Notes under the pieces: generated by a model
The model's input: only the letters and a program-made list of their open reading frames with translations
What the model was told of the DNA's origin: nothing
Databases searched by the model: none
Shown: one piece after another, positions 26,232 through 36,745 of the stretch
Numbering within the stretch: the first letter of the stretch is position 1
Layout of the letters: the number at the start of each line of letters is the position of its first letter
Made by a program: the position numbers and the translations under genes
NCBI GenBank assembly: GCA_016218545.1
Contig: JACRDQ010000014.1
Location: 31,603-95,602, forward strand
Direction: 5' to 3'
DNA: 64,000 bases
DNA from: Elusimicrobiota bacterium
Lineage (GTDB): Bacteria; Elusimicrobiota; Elusimicrobia; UBA1565; UBA9628

Positions 26232-26311
26232 CGGTGCCTGGCATTGTATTGATTGTATTTTTTGTCAGCCATTGCTGACAAAAAATACAATCAATACAAT
26301 GCCAGGCACCG
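26232..26311. repeat. 80-bp perfect hairpin element (38-bp arms) between tig and clpP
   Basis: Positions 26232-26269 and 26274-26311 are exact reverse complements with a 4-nt loop (CATT). The outer part is GC-rich (CGGTGCCTGGCA) and the inner part AT-rich, unlike the genome. It lies 8 bp after the tig stop and 40 bp before clpP. It could be a REP/MITE-like mobile hairpin or act as a two-way transcription barrier; there is no U-tract outside the stem. Confidence 0.9.
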
Positions 26312-26339
26312 TTTATGTAGTTTATGTAACGCCATTTGG

Positions 26340-26345
26340 TATAAT
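26340..26345 (+). promoter_or_regulatory. -10 element of clpP, apparent leaderless start
   Basis: A consensus TATAAT ends 6 nt before the first of three consecutive ATG codons. No ribosome-binding site fits between, so transcription probably begins at the start codon. No good -35 is visible. Confidence 0.65.
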
Positions 26346-26351
26346 TCAATC

Positions 26352-26957
<606 letters not shown>

Positions 26958-29375
26958 ATGGCCTCCGAGACCCCCCGCCCGGCCGCGCTCCCCCTGCTGG
27001 CCGTCAGGGACGTCGTCGTCTTCCCCCACATGGTGCTGCCGCTCTCCGTGGGCCGGCCCAAGTCCATCAAGGCCCTGGAAGCCGCCATGGCCTCGGGCAA
27101 GCTCCTGGGGGTCGTCGCCCAGAAGGCCAGCCACATCGAGGACCCGGCCGAGGCGGACCTCTTCAGGGTCGGGGTCCTGGCCGAGGTCGTCCAGTACCTG
27201 CGCATGCCGGACTCGACCCTGAAGGTCTTCCTGCAGGGGCACAGCAGGGTCTCGGTCTCCAAGCTCTCGTTCTCGGAGGCGAAGGGCTATTGGGAGGCGG
27301 GTCTCGAGTATCCCGAGCTCCCCGCGCCCCCTCCCACCACCGAGGTCAAGGCGCTCATGCGGCACTCCATCGAGCTCTTCGAGGAGCATGCCAAGCTTTC
27401 CCGCAAGGAGAACGTGGAGGGCCTGGCGAACCTCCAGCAGATCGAGGACCCCTCGCGCCTGGCCGATCTGGTGGCGGCCAACGCCCTCGTCAAGACCTCG
27501 GACCGGCAGGCCGTGCTCGAGACCATCGACTGCGTGTCCCGGCTCACGAAGATCGGGGAGCTCCTCAAGGGCGAGATCGAGATCATGAGTCTCGAGCGCA
27601 AGATCCACACCCGGGTCAAGACGCAGATCGAGAAGAGCCAGAAGGAATACTACCTGACGGAGCAGATGAAGGCCATCCAGAAGGAGCTCCGGCAGAAGGA
27701 CGATTTCGCCAAGGAGATCGAGGACCTCCGCAAGGCCATCAAGGACGCCGGCATGCCCAAGGAAGCCAACGAGGCATCCTTGAAGGAAGCCGGCCGCCTC
27801 GAGAAGATGATGCCGTACTCCCCCGAGGCCACGGTGGCGCGCACGTACCTCGACTGGATGATCCACCTCCCCTGGGCCAAGCGCACGCGCGACAACCTCG
27901 ACCTCAAGCGCGCCCACTCGGTGCTCGAGGCGGACCACTACAACCTCAGGAAGGCCAAGGACCGCATCCTCGAGTACCTCGCGGTCTGCAAGCTCACCAA
28001 GAAGCTCAAGGGCCCGATCCTCTGCTTCGTCGGGCCTCCGGGCGTGGGCAAGACCTCGCTGGGCCGCTCCATCGCCCACGCCGTGGGACGCCGCTTCGTG
28101 CGGATGTCCCTGGGCGGGGTGCGTGACGAGGCCGAGATCCGCGGACACCGCAGGACCTACATCGGGTCCCTGCCCGGCAGGATCATCCAGTCCCTGCGCA
28201 AGGCCGGGAGCAGAAACCCCCTCTTCCTGCTCGATGAGATCGACAAGATGGGCATGGACTGGCGGGGCGACCCCGCCGCGGCGCTCCTCGAGGTCCTCGA
28301 CCCCGAGCAGAACCACACCTTCATGGACCACTACCTCGACGTGGAGTTCGACCTGTCGCAGGTGATGTTCATCTGCACGGCCAACACCCTCGAGGGCATC
28401 CCGGTGAGCCTGCAGGACAGGCTCGAGACCCTGCGCTTCTCCGGCTACACCTACGCCGAGAAGCGCCTCATCGCCAAGACCTACCTCCTGCCCAAGCAGA
28501 TGAACGACCACGGCATCAAGGAGGGCAAGATGGTCGTCGAGGACGGCGCCATCGACCGCGCCATCGACGAGTACACCCGCGAGGCCGGGGTGCGCAGCCT
28601 CGAGCGCGAGATGGCCTCCATCTCCCGCAAGGCCGCGCGCAAGCTGGTCGACGAGAAGCCGGACTCGGTCCGCGTGACCGCGGAGAACGTCCAGGAGTTC
28701 CTGGGCATCCCGAAGTTCCACAAGGAGCGCAACTCCTTCAACGGCGTCGGCGTCTCGACGGGCCTGGCGTGGACCGAGGTCGGCGGGGTGACCATGGCCG
28801 TCGAGATCGTCGCCGTCCCGGGCAAGGGCGAGCTCAGACTCACCGGCAAGCTCGGGACCGTGATGTCCGAGTCCGCGCAGGCCGCCCTCTCGCACATCAA
28901 GTCCATCGCGGCTCGCCTGGGGGTCTCCCCGGAGGCCTTCAAGGACATCGATTACCACATCCACGTCCCCGAGGGGGCCACCCCCAAGGACGGGCCGTCG
29001 GCCGGCGTCGCCATCGCCGCGGCCCTGGCCAGCCTCGTCACGGGCAGGCCGGTCAAGCTGGGCCTGGCCATGACGGGCGAGATCACCCTCAAGGGGCGGG
29101 TGCTGCCCATCGGCGGATTGAAGGAGAAGGTCCTCGCCGCCCACCGCGAGGGCATCGGCACGGTCCTCTATCCGGAGCTCAACAAGAAGGACCTCGAGGA
29201 CATCCCCTCCGAGATCCTCCCCGACATCAAGCTGGTCCCGGTCTCCACGGTCGACGAGATGCTGGAGCGCGCCCTCGAGCCGGCCAAGACCTCGGCCGAG
29301 ACCTCCACGAGGCCCATCCCGTATCGGAAGGACCCTCCCGCGATGGGGCCTTCCCTGCACGCGGGGCCCAGGTGA
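26958..29375 (+). CDS. lon: ATP-dependent protease Lon
   Basis: 805 residues, full length for LonA. An N-terminal substrate-binding domain ([20 protein letters not shown]) is followed by an AAA+ module with Walker [10 protein letters not shown] and Walker [10 protein letters not shown]. The protease domain carries the catalytic Ser-Lys dyad: [12 protein letters not shown] with Ser, and Lys in the [12 protein letters not shown] block. It degrades misfolded and regulatory proteins. The ATG directly follows the clpP stop, implying one transcript. Confidence 0.97.
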   Translation: MASETPRPAALPLLAVRDVVVFPHMVLPLSVGRPKSIKALEAAMASGKLLGVVAQKASHIEDPAEADLFRVGVLAEVVQYLRMPDSTLKVFLQGHSRVSVSKLSFSEAKGYWEAGLEYPELPAPPPTTEVKALMRHSIELFEEHAKLSRKENVEGLANLQQIEDPSRLADLVAANALVKTSDRQAVLETIDCVSRLTKIGELLKGEIEIMSLERKIHTRVKTQIEKSQKEYYLTEQMKAIQKELRQKDDFAKEIEDLRKAIKDAGMPKEANEASLKEAGRLEKMMPYSPEATVARTYLDWMIHLPWAKRTRDNLDLKRAHSVLEADHYNLRKAKDRILEYLAVCKLTKKLKGPILCFVGPPGVGKTSLGRSIAHAVGRRFVRMSLGGVRDEAEIRGHRRTYIGSLPGRIIQSLRKAGSRNPLFLLDEIDKMGMDWRGDPAAALLEVLDPEQNHTFMDHYLDVEFDLSQVMFICTANTLEGIPVSLQDRLETLRFSGYTYAEKRLIAKTYLLPKQMNDHGIKEGKMVVEDGAIDRAIDEYTREAGVRSLEREMASISRKAARKLVDEKPDSVRVTAENVQEFLGIPKFHKERNSFNGVGVSTGLAWTEVGGVTMAVEIVAVPGKGELRLTGKLGTVMSESAQAALSHIKSIAARLGVSPEAFKDIDYHIHVPEGATPKDGPSAGVAIAAALASLVTGRPVKLGLAMTGEITLKGRVLPIGGLKEKVLAAHREGIGTVLYPELNKKDLEDIPSEILPDIKLVPVSTVDEMLERALEPAKTSAETSTRPIPYRKDPPAMGPSLHAGPR

Positions 29376-30460
29376 GCAAGCCCTACATCCTGCTCACGCC
29401 CGGCCCGACCCCCCTTCCCGACGAGGTGCTGGCGGCCCTCTCCCGTCCCATCCTCCACCACCGGACCGAGGAGTTCGGCCGGCTCTTCGAGACCCTGCTG
29501 GCGGACCTCCAGTACTGCCTGCGCACGAAGAACAGGGTCATGGCCCTGACCTCCTCGGGCACGGGCGCCATGGAATCGGCCGTCTGCAACCTGCTCTCTC
29601 CCGGGGACAAGGCCGTGGTCCACTCCACCGGGCTCTTCGGCGACCGCTTCGCGGACATCCTCAAGGCCTACGGGCTCCTCCCGGTGGTGGTCGCAGAGGA
29701 GTGGGGCCGCGCCGCCTCGCCGGAGCGCCTGGCCCAGGCCCTCAGGACGCACCGCGACGCCAAGGTCGTCTTCGTCCAGCACACCGACACCTCGACCGGG
29801 GTCCTCAACGACCTCAAGGCCCTGGCGGCCGTGGTCCGCGCCGAGTCCGAGGCCGTGCTCGTGGTGGACGCGGTCTCGGGCCTGGGGGGCGAGGTCCTCG
29901 AGACCGACCTCTGGGGACTCGACGTGGTCATCTCGGCCTCCCAGAAGGGGCTCATGAACGCGCCCGGCCTCTCCTTCTTCTCCGTCTCGGACCGCGCCTG
30001 GAAGCTGGCGGAGGCCGCCCGCCTGCCCCGCTTCTACCTGGACTGGCGGCTCATGGCCGCCGCCCTCCCCGGCAAGGAGACCCCCTTCACCCCGGCGGTC
30101 TGCCTCGTGGCAGGCCAAGTCTCGGCTCTCGGGCTCCTGCGCGCCGAAGGCATCGAGAACGTCTGGAAGCGCACGGCCGAGCTCGCCCGCTACGCGCGCG
30201 CCAAGGGAGCGAAGCTGGGCCTGGAGGTCTTCCCGAAGGACCCGTGCAACATCCTCACGGCGTTCCGCCTGCCCGCGGGCGTGGACGGCAAGAAGCTCAT
30301 CAAGGACATCCTCCGGGAGGAGAAGATCTCCATCGCCGGCGGGCAGGGCCCGCTCGCAGGCAAGGTCATCCGCGTGGCTCACATGGGGCACATCGGCAAG
30401 CCGGAGCTCGACGCGGGCTTTGCGGCGCTCGCCGCCCGGCTGACCGCCTCCCATGCCTGA
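29372..30460 (+). CDS. Class V aminotransferase (alanine-glyoxylate / serine-pyruvate type)
   Basis: 362 residues from a GTG that overlaps the lon stop (GTGA). PLP-enzyme features are TPGPTPLPDEVLAALSRPI at the N-terminus, SSGTGAMESAVCNLL, VDAVSGLGG and SASQKGLMNAPGLSF, where the Lys would form the Schiff base. The fold is that of the AGT/SPT and serine-glyoxylate group; related enzymes also act on phosphonates, so the substrate is uncertain. Coupling to lon is probably only transcriptional. Confidence 0.85.
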   Translation: MSKPYILLTPGPTPLPDEVLAALSRPILHHRTEEFGRLFETLLADLQYCLRTKNRVMALTSSGTGAMESAVCNLLSPGDKAVVHSTGLFGDRFADILKAYGLLPVVVAEEWGRAASPERLAQALRTHRDAKVVFVQHTDTSTGVLNDLKALAAVVRAESEAVLVVDAVSGLGGEVLETDLWGLDVVISASQKGLMNAPGLSFFSVSDRAWKLAEAARLPRFYLDWRLMAAALPGKETPFTPAVCLVAGQVSALGLLRAEGIENVWKRTAELARYARAKGAKLGLEVFPKDPCNILTAFRLPAGVDGKKLIKDILREEKISIAGGQGPLAGKVIRVAHMGHIGKPELDAGFAALAARLTASHA

Positions 30461-31229
30461 TCCCAACGGTCCCTCCGCCTCCGACGGCGGGGCCGTGCTC
30501 CGCTTCCGGGACGTGACCAAGACCTACGTCAGCTCGCACCTGGGCAGGACCCGCACCGTGCGCGGGGTCTCGGAGCTGGACTTCGAGGTCCGCCGCGGCG
30601 AGGTCTTCGGCCTGCTGGGCTTGAACGGGAGCGGCAAGACCACGACCTTCAAGCTCGCCCTGGGACTCCTCTCCCCCACCCAGGGCGAGGTCAGCGTCCT
30701 GGGCCTGCGGCCCCGGGACCCGAGGGCGCTCGCGGGCTTGGGCTTTCTGCCCGAGCTGCCCTGGTTCCCGGGCTTCATGACGCCCCAGGAGATCCTTCGG
30801 TTCTACGGCGGCCTCTCCGGGCTCCCCGACGCCGAGATCCCGGGGCGGGTCGCGCGGGTGATCGAGCGGGTGGGCCTCGGGGCCGCGGCCGGGCGCCGCA
30901 TAGCGGAGTTCTCCAAGGGCATGGTCCAGCGCGTGGGCCTGGCCCAGGCCATCCTGCACGACCCCGCCCTGGTGGTGCTCGACGAGCCGGTCAGCGGGCT
31001 CGACCCGCTGGCCATCAAGGATTTCCGCGACCTCCTCGTGGAGCTCAACGCCAAGGGCAAGACCATCCTCGTCTCCTCGCACTCCATCTCGGAGCTCGAG
31101 AAGCTCTGCCACCGGGTCGGGATCCTCAAGGACGGCAGGCTGGCGCGCGTGCTCCAGGCCCAGGACTGGAGCGGCGGCCTCGAGGAGCGGTTCATCGAGA
31201 CCGTCCGTCCGGCGGGAGGCGCGGCATGA
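30453..31229 (+). CDS. ABC transporter ATP-binding protein
   Basis: 258 residues, with Walker A (GLNGSGKTT), a Q-loop region, ABC signature variant FSKGMVQR (in place of LSGGQ), Walker B (LVVLDEP) and the switch His (VSSHSISE). It resembles the ATPases of ABC-2 exporters. It overlaps both neighbours and works with the next gene. Confidence 0.92.
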   Translation: MPDPNGPSASDGGAVLRFRDVTKTYVSSHLGRTRTVRGVSELDFEVRRGEVFGLLGLNGSGKTTTFKLALGLLSPTQGEVSVLGLRPRDPRALAGLGFLPELPWFPGFMTPQEILRFYGGLSGLPDAEIPGRVARVIERVGLGAAAGRRIAEFSKGMVQRVGLAQAILHDPALVVLDEPVSGLDPLAIKDFRDLLVELNAKGKTILVSSHSISELEKLCHRVGILKDGRLARVLQAQDWSGGLEERFIETVRPAGGAA

Positions 31230-32002
31230 GGGCGGTCCTCCTTCTGGCGCTCAACTCCTGGGTCGAGAACCTCCGCAACCGGTTCTTCGGGCTGGTCCTG
31301 GCCTTCGCCGGGACCGTGCTGTACCTGAGCATGCTCCTGGGACTGCTGGCCAGCGATCAGGAGGTGCGGGTGCTCCTCGACTTCGGGCTCGGGTTCATCG
31401 AGCTCATGGGGCTCGTGGGCGCGGTCTACGGCGCCTCGACCGTGGTCCTGCGCGAGATGGAGTCCAAGACGGTCTACATGATCCTCACCAGGCCCGTGGA
31501 GCGCTCCTCCTACCTGCTGGGCCGCTATCTGGGGCTCATGCTCTCCGTGGGCGGCGCCATGCTCATCATGGCCGGCGCGCACGTGTTCATGCTGGTGCTC
31601 AAGGGGTGGGCGTTCCGGCCGGACTACTGCTGGGCCTTCCTCGGCGCCTTCCTCAAGGTGCTCGTGACGGGCTCCCTGGCCCTCTTCCTCGCCCTCTCGA
31701 CGACTTCCGCCCTGTCGGCCCTGAGCATCACCATGATCATCTGGAGCCTCGGGCACTTTTTGCCCGAGATCAGGCTCATGGTGCGGCGCTTCGGCAGCGA
31801 TTCGACCCTGCTCATGGCTCCGCTCCAGGCCGTCTCCTGGGTCATCCCGGACCTCCAGCTCTTCAACCTCAGGGACCGGCTCGACCTGCCCGCGGGCCTG
31901 GCGCAGTGCGTGCCCGTGGGCTCCTGGCTCGTCTACGCCGCGGGCTACTGCTGCGTCTGGCTCGTCCTGTCCTCGGCGCTGTTCAAGAGGAAGGAGTTCT
32001 GA
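31226..32002 (+). CDS. ABC-2-type transporter permease
   Basis: 258 residues with about six membrane segments (about 18-42, 56-79, 106-130, 144-166, 170-185 and 230-252). It has the motif SKTVYMILTRPVERSSYLLGR, typical of ABC-2 permeases, in the first cytoplasmic loop. It overlaps the ATPase gene by 4 bp. Together they would export or rearrange an envelope component; the substrate is unknown. Confidence 0.85.
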   Translation: MRAVLLLALNSWVENLRNRFFGLVLAFAGTVLYLSMLLGLLASDQEVRVLLDFGLGFIELMGLVGAVYGASTVVLREMESKTVYMILTRPVERSSYLLGRYLGLMLSVGGAMLIMAGAHVFMLVLKGWAFRPDYCWAFLGAFLKVLVTGSLALFLALSTTSALSALSITMIIWSLGHFLPEIRLMVRRFGSDSTLLMAPLQAVSWVIPDLQLFNLRDRLDLPAGLAQCVPVGSWLVYAAGYCCVWLVLSSALFKRKEF

Positions 32003-32787
32003 TGCGGCGGGAAGCGCTCTCTTTCCCGGCCCTGGCCGCGGTCGCGGCCTTGGGCCTGGCCTGCTGCGTCCTCCTCAACGCCGGCGTGGCCCGGCGGCAG
32101 TCCTGGGTCCGGGAGGACCGCGTCGGGATCCAGCTCCCGGAGAGCGGGGCTCTTGAGTCCGCCTTCCTCTTCGGCATGGGCATGCGCCGCCTGGCCGCGG
32201 ACCTGGGCCTCATCCGCCTGCTCCTCTACTACGGAGGCAGCGAGGACGAGTTCCCGGGCGCCGAAGCGGCGGACGGGCGCCGCGAGGCCGTCGAGGGGCA
32301 TGAAGGGCATGAGGGCCACGGTCACGCCGCCTTCGATTCGGACCACCCGGAGCGTTCGTTCGGGGGCGGCCGCTATCCCCTGCTCGGCCCCATGTCCATG
32401 CGCATCCTCGACTTGGACCCGAGCTACTCCTACCCGGCCCTCTTCACGGCCGGGGCCCTGGCCTTCAACCTCAACGAGCCCCAGAAGGCGCAGTGGCTCC
32501 TGGAGTACGCCCTCAAGCGCGACCCCGGCAACCGCCAGTATCACGAGTACCTCGCGGCCGTGGGCGCCCACCGCAAGGGCACGCCCAAGGGCGTCATCGA
32601 GATCCTCGAGCGGCTGGTCCTCGACCCGGAGTGTCCCACGATGATGAAGAACCTCCTGGGGTTCCTGTACTTCAAGAACGGGCAGAGGGAGAAGGCCATC
32701 GCCATCTACCGGGAGATCGCGCGGGACTCCCGGGACCAGGGCTATCGGGGCATCGCAGAGCGCATGCTGAGGAGGCTCGGTGCCTGA
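32002..32787 (+). CDS. Membrane-anchored TPR-like protein in the ABC operon
   Basis: 261 residues. One N-terminal hydrophobic segment (about 8-28) is followed by a His/Glu/Gly-rich stretch (EGHEGHEGHGH, about 90-100) that could bind metal, and then two or three TPR-like helical pairs. It is co-translated with the permease (TGATG junction), so it may be an accessory protein of the exporter. The family is not recognised. Confidence 0.7.
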   Translation: MRREALSFPALAAVAALGLACCVLLNAGVARRQSWVREDRVGIQLPESGALESAFLFGMGMRRLAADLGLIRLLLYYGGSEDEFPGAEAADGRREAVEGHEGHEGHGHAAFDSDHPERSFGGGRYPLLGPMSMRILDLDPSYSYPALFTAGALAFNLNEPQKAQWLLEYALKRDPGNRQYHEYLAAVGAHRKGTPKGVIEILERLVLDPECPTMMKNLLGFLYFKNGQREKAIAIYREIARDSRDQGYRGIAERMLRRLGA

Positions 32788-33163
32788 GACCGGCCTGACC
32801 AAGGCGCGCATCCTGGTGGCCGACGACCAGGAGGAATGGCTCTCGCTCATCGGGACCTGGCTGACGAGCGCCGGCTACTGCGTGATCAAGGCCTCCGGAG
32901 GAGGCCAGGTGCTCCCCCTGGCGGAGCAGAAGTCCCCTGACGCGATCGTGCTCGACTACGACCTGGGGGACCGCAAGGGCTCCGAGGTCTGCGCCAGCCT
33001 CAAGGCCCGTCCGGAGTTCAAAGACGTGCCGGTGGTCATCCTGACGAACCTGGCCGGCAGCATGCTCGACACCATCGTGGAGGGGCGGCCCGACCACTTC
33101 GTGGTCAAGTCCCAGCATCCCGACGAGCTCCTGCTGGTGCTCGAAGGCCTCCTCTCCCGCTGA
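32780..33163 (+). CDS. Stand-alone response regulator receiver domain
   Basis: 127 residues, only a CheY-like receiver: acidic pair in VADDQEE, phospho-acceptor Asp in IVLDYDLGD, Thr in ILTNLAG and Lys in FVVKSQHP. There is no output domain, so it acts through protein contacts. It overlaps the TPR gene by 8 bp and may report signals to the exporter; no kinase is adjacent. Confidence 0.88.
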   Translation: MPETGLTKARILVADDQEEWLSLIGTWLTSAGYCVIKASGGGQVLPLAEQKSPDAIVLDYDLGDRKGSEVCASLKARPEFKDVPVVILTNLAGSMLDTIVEGRPDHFVVKSQHPDELLLVLEGLLSR

Positions 33164-33255
33164 TAGCCCCCCTCGCCGGTGGGCCCTATGTCGTCCCCCG
33201 CCTGGGACCAAGGGCGCATGTCGAGGCCGCCCATGCGTGTTATCATCTTCAGGTC

Positions 33256-34800
33256 ATGAAAAGCCTCAGCCGCCCCATGGCCGTCATCCCGCTCTTCGCC
33301 GCCCTGTTCCTCCCGGCTTCCGTCTCGGGCCAGACCGTGGCGCGCACAGGGATCGCTCTCCCCGCGGTCTCCGGCGCCTCCCTGCCGGGCCGGACCGCCG
33401 GAGGCGCGGCCTCACCGTCCCCGGTCGTCCTGAGCCTCTCCGCCATCACCCCCTCCCTGCTCGCGGCGCCCGGAGCGGGCCTGGAGGACGCGGCTTTCGA
33501 GGTCTCCCCCTCCATCCCTGACCCGGTCGGGCCGGTCTCCGCCGAGGTCCCGGTCCTGGCCGGCGAAGAGGCCGGCCGCGCCGATGCGATCCCGTCAGCA
33601 GTCTCCAAGGAAGGCCTGTCCAAGACCGCCTCCGAAGACGCGGCCCTGCCGGTTGCGTCCGCGCTCGTGGGGACCTTGGGCCTCGAGAACGAGGCCGGGG
33701 TCGACGCCTCGGCGCCGGTCGCGGGCGAGGCCGCTTCCAAGCTTTCGGCTGCCAAGGGATCACTCTCCGGCATCGACTCCCAGGCCACGGCCGAGGGAGC
33801 CAAGTCCCTCTCGGGCGTCACGTTCGGCGAGTCCCGCGGCACGGGCTCCGGCGTCAGCGCGGTCTCGGCGCGGCAGGGCTCGTCGCGTAAGACCATGCTC
33901 GAGCGCCTCATGCCGTGGCGCGCCGCTGCCGGCAGGGCGCAGGTCTCGGTGCCGCAGGCCGGAGCCTCGGGGTCGGCCAAGCAGGAACCCCCTTCCCGGC
34001 TGACGGACTTGCGCAACCTCGCCCGCGGCGCGTTCTACGGTCTGGCTCTCGTGGTCTCCCCGATCGCCACCGCCTTCGCCCTCGATCCCGTGGACGGCGC
34101 CCTGGGCCTGCACCCCTTCCCCTTGCTCAGGCACCTGACCGTGGCGTTCCCTTCCTTCGGCCCGCCGTTCGCCCTGTTCTGGACGGTCTTCACCATGTTC
34201 ATCCCGGTCCTCGGCTTCTTCGCCATCAAGAAAGGCATCGCGTCCCTGACTCCGGGCAGGCCCGGCCGGGGCTTGGCTGTCGCAGGTGCGGGCCTGCTCG
34301 CCACGGCCCTCTCGGCCTTGCTCCTGCAGTCGCTCCCGGCCATGGTCGCCCTGTCCATGCTCTCGACCATCGTGCTCGCCACCGGCGAGGAGGTCATGTT
34401 CCGGGCCGGCATGCTGCCCTGGCTGAGGAAGCGCTTCGAGGCCCGGGGCTGGCGCTGGGCCGTGCCCGCGGCCTTGATCCTCTCGTCTGCGGTCTTCAGC
34501 CTGGTGCACCTTCCGGTCCACAGCTTCACCCTGAACCTCTTCGTCCTCAAGTTCGTGCTGGGCATCGTGCTGGGACTGCTCTACCTGCGGACCGGGAACC
34601 TCGCCGCTCCGGCGGCGGCGCACAGCGCCTACAACATCCTGGTCTCCGTCCTGAGCCCTCTGGTGGGCCTGCTGGCCGGGCTGCCCGTGGCCGGGGTCGT
34701 GTCCATCGCCGTGCTTTCCGCCGTGCTCGTGGGCCTGCGCTCGGGCTGGTTCCCGAGGAGCCTGTCCGCGCCTGGGTCCAAGGGCCCAGCCCAGGCCTAG
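33256..34800 (+). CDS. CPBP (CAAX-type) membrane protease with long disordered leader
   Basis: 514 residues. A signal peptide (ends near SVSGQ) leads to about 220 residues rich in Ala/Ser/Pro/Gly with no domain signature. The C-terminal half has several transmembrane helices with the CPBP motifs TGEEVMFRAG (EExxxR), FSLVHLP and HSAYNI. These are intramembrane glutamic-type proteases such as Rce1, and some protect against bacteriocins. The extracytoplasmic Ser/Ala leader is unusual. A TATCAT box ends 9 nt before the ATG. Confidence 0.82.
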   Translation: MKSLSRPMAVIPLFAALFLPASVSGQTVARTGIALPAVSGASLPGRTAGGAASPSPVVLSLSAITPSLLAAPGAGLEDAAFEVSPSIPDPVGPVSAEVPVLAGEEAGRADAIPSAVSKEGLSKTASEDAALPVASALVGTLGLENEAGVDASAPVAGEAASKLSAAKGSLSGIDSQATAEGAKSLSGVTFGESRGTGSGVSAVSARQGSSRKTMLERLMPWRAAAGRAQVSVPQAGASGSAKQEPPSRLTDLRNLARGAFYGLALVVSPIATAFALDPVDGALGLHPFPLLRHLTVAFPSFGPPFALFWTVFTMFIPVLGFFAIKKGIASLTPGRPGRGLAVAGAGLLATALSALLLQSLPAMVALSMLSTIVLATGEEVMFRAGMLPWLRKRFEARGWRWAVPAALILSSAVFSLVHLPVHSFTLNLFVLKFVLGIVLGLLYLRTGNLAAPAAAHSAYNILVSVLSPLVGLLAGLPVAGVVSIAVLSAVLVGLRSGWFPRSLSAPGSKGPAQA

Positions 34801-34834
34801 GCCCAGAGACCCTCGCTTTTGGGCCTCCCGGCCC

Positions 34835-34840
34835 TATAAT
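34835..34840 (+). promoter_or_regulatory. -10 element of alpha-amylase gene, apparent leaderless start
   Basis: A consensus TATAAT ends 6 nt before the ATG at 34847, with no space for a ribosome-binding site. It has the same geometry as clpP and lexA. Confidence 0.6.
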
Positions 34841-34846
34841 GTCCGT

Positions 34847-36190
34847 ATGCGACCGGTGCGGACGCTCCTCCCGGCCCTCATCCTCGCACTCTCACCCCTG
34901 GTCTGCCTCGGCCAGGCCATCGAGCAGCTCAACTCCGCTGCCGGGTCCGCCGGCGCCCAACCAGTCGAGACCCGCGGGTTCCGGCCCAGGGCCCAGGCCC
35001 CGGCCGGCGCTGCACGGTCGCGGGGCAGCGGGGCGGTGATGCTTCAGGGCTTCCACTGGGAGTCGCACATGACCAGGCCCTGGTGGGGCGTGCTGGCGTC
35101 CAAGGCCCAGGAGATCGCGTCCGCGGGCTTCGACCTCGTGTGGTTCCCCCCTTCCTCGGCCGCGATGAGCGACGAGGGCTACCTGCCCAACAGGCTCTTC
35201 GTCCAGGACTCGGCCTACGGCACGACCGCCGAGCTCAAGGCCGCGGTGGCGGCCCTGCATCGCCGCGGGGTCAAGGCCGTGGCCGACGTGGTCATCAACC
35301 ACCGCGTGGGCACCCGCGATTGGGCGGACTTCACCGACCCGGCCTGGGGCCCGGACGCGGTCTGCTCGGACGACGAGTGGGCCGGCGCCCGCGGGGCCCC
35401 GGACACGGGCAAGGGCTACCACGCGGCCCGGGACATCGACCACTCCAAGGCCTACGTCCAGGAGAGCGTCAAGGCCTGGCTCTCCTGGCTGAGGAGCGAG
35501 ATCGGCTACGACGGCTGGAGGTTCGACTATGTCCGCGGGGTGGCGCCGCGGTATTTCCAGATGTACGCGGAGGCCGCCTCTCCGGCCTTCGCTGTGGGCG
35601 AGATCTGGGACGACCTCGACCTCAACGACGCGGACCGCCACCGCCGGGCCCTGGCCGACTGGCTGGATTCGGTCTCCGGCCGCATCAGCGTCTTCGACTT
35701 CACGACCAAGGGCGTGCTCCAGCACGCGGTCGGCGCGAGGGAATACTGGCGCCTGCGCGACTCGGGCGGCGGGCCTCCGGGGCTCATCGGCTGGCGGCCC
35801 GCCAAGGCCGTGACCTTCGTGGACAACCACGACACCGGGGCCAGCACCGGCGGGGGCGGCGGCCAGAACCACTGGCCCTTCCCTGGGGACAAGGTCATGC
35901 AGGGCTACGCCTACATCCTCACCCATCCCGGGGTGCCGTGCGTCTATTGGCCGCACTACTTCGACTGGGGGCTCCGGGACCAGCTCAGGGCCCTCATCGC
36001 TCTGCGCAAGGCCGCCGGCGTGGGCGCCGAGAGCGCGGTCTCGGTCGCGGCCGCGGACCGCGGCCGCTACGCGGCCTTCATCGACGGCAAGGTCGCGGTG
36101 AAGATCGGTCCTGACGACTGGTCTCCCGGCGAAGGCTGGCGCCTGGCCGCGCACGGGAAGGACTACGCGGTCTGGACCAGGCTCCCCTGA
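34847..36190 (+). CDS. Secreted alpha-amylase (GH13)
   Basis: 447 residues with a signal peptide (ends near CLGQA) and a short linker. The catalytic (beta/alpha)8 domain has FDLVWFPPSS, VADVVINHRVG (conserved region I), GWRFDYVRG with nucleophile Asp227, VGEIWDD with acid/base Glu252, and FVDNHDTG with Asp329. It resembles the plant/bacterial GH13_6-type alpha-amylases. It hydrolyses alpha-1,4-glucans outside the cytoplasm. The gene is single and followed by a converging pair. Confidence 0.93.
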   Translation: MRPVRTLLPALILALSPLVCLGQAIEQLNSAAGSAGAQPVETRGFRPRAQAPAGAARSRGSGAVMLQGFHWESHMTRPWWGVLASKAQEIASAGFDLVWFPPSSAAMSDEGYLPNRLFVQDSAYGTTAELKAAVAALHRRGVKAVADVVINHRVGTRDWADFTDPAWGPDAVCSDDEWAGARGAPDTGKGYHAARDIDHSKAYVQESVKAWLSWLRSEIGYDGWRFDYVRGVAPRYFQMYAEAASPAFAVGEIWDDLDLNDADRHRRALADWLDSVSGRISVFDFTTKGVLQHAVGAREYWRLRDSGGGPPGLIGWRPAKAVTFVDNHDTGASTGGGGGQNHWPFPGDKVMQGYAYILTHPGVPCVYWPHYFDWGLRDQLRALIALRKAAGVGAESAVSVAAADRGRYAAFIDGKVAVKIGPDDWSPGEGWRLAAHGKDYAVWTRLP

Positions 36191-36199
36191 GGCGGGGCG

Positions 36200-36745
36200 C
36201 TACCTCGCCGCGGCGGCGTGGGGCAGGCCAAGGTAGGCGGCCACGCCCTCGGGCTCGTCGTACGGCGGCAGGCCCGGCACCCTCTTGGTGATGGCTCCCG
36301 AGGCGTCCGAGACGAGGAAGTGGGGTACCCCGGAGACGCGGAAGGCGCCGTCCGGGTCGAGCAGGGTGTCCGGGCCGAACTCGGCCGCGTAGGCGCGCAC
36401 GGCCTCCATGGCGTCCATGCCCACGATGACTCGCATGGAGACGCCGTTGTCCGCGAGGAGCTTCCGGAGTGCCAGGATGACCGGGGTGCCTCTGCGGCAG
36501 TAGCCGCACCAGGGCGCGACGTAGACCGTGAGGCAGGTCGCGGTCGCGCAGGAGGAGAGCGAGGGCCCGGTCTGCTGGGAGAGGGTCTGGAGCCGGATGT
36601 CCGGCATGCGGTCCCCGCTCGGGCCCGCTCCCCTGCCCAGCATGGAATAGGCCAGGACTCCGGCCGCGGCGCCCAGGGCCACGCAGGCGGCGAGCCACGC
36701 CCAGGGAGTCTTCGTCGGCTGCGGGACAGCGGGTTCGTTCACCAT
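36200..36745 (-). CDS. Membrane-anchored thioredoxin/glutaredoxin-fold protein
   Basis: 181 residues. One N-terminal transmembrane segment (about 15-36) is followed by a thioredoxin fold with active site APWCGYCRRG and a cis-Pro loop (VSGVPHFLV). The site faces the periplasm, so a role in disulfide reduction or isomerisation is likely. Its start overlaps the next upstream gene by 7 bp. Confidence 0.82.
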   Translation of the reverse strand: MVNEPAVPQPTKTPWAWLAACVALGAAAGVLAYSMLGRGAGPSGDRMPDIRLQTLSQQTGPSLSSCATATCLTVYVAPWCGYCRRGTPVILALRKLLADNGVSMRVIVGMDAMEAVRAYAAEFGPDTLLDPDGAFRVSGVPHFLVSDASGAITKRVPGLPPYDEPEGVAAYLGLPHAAAAR

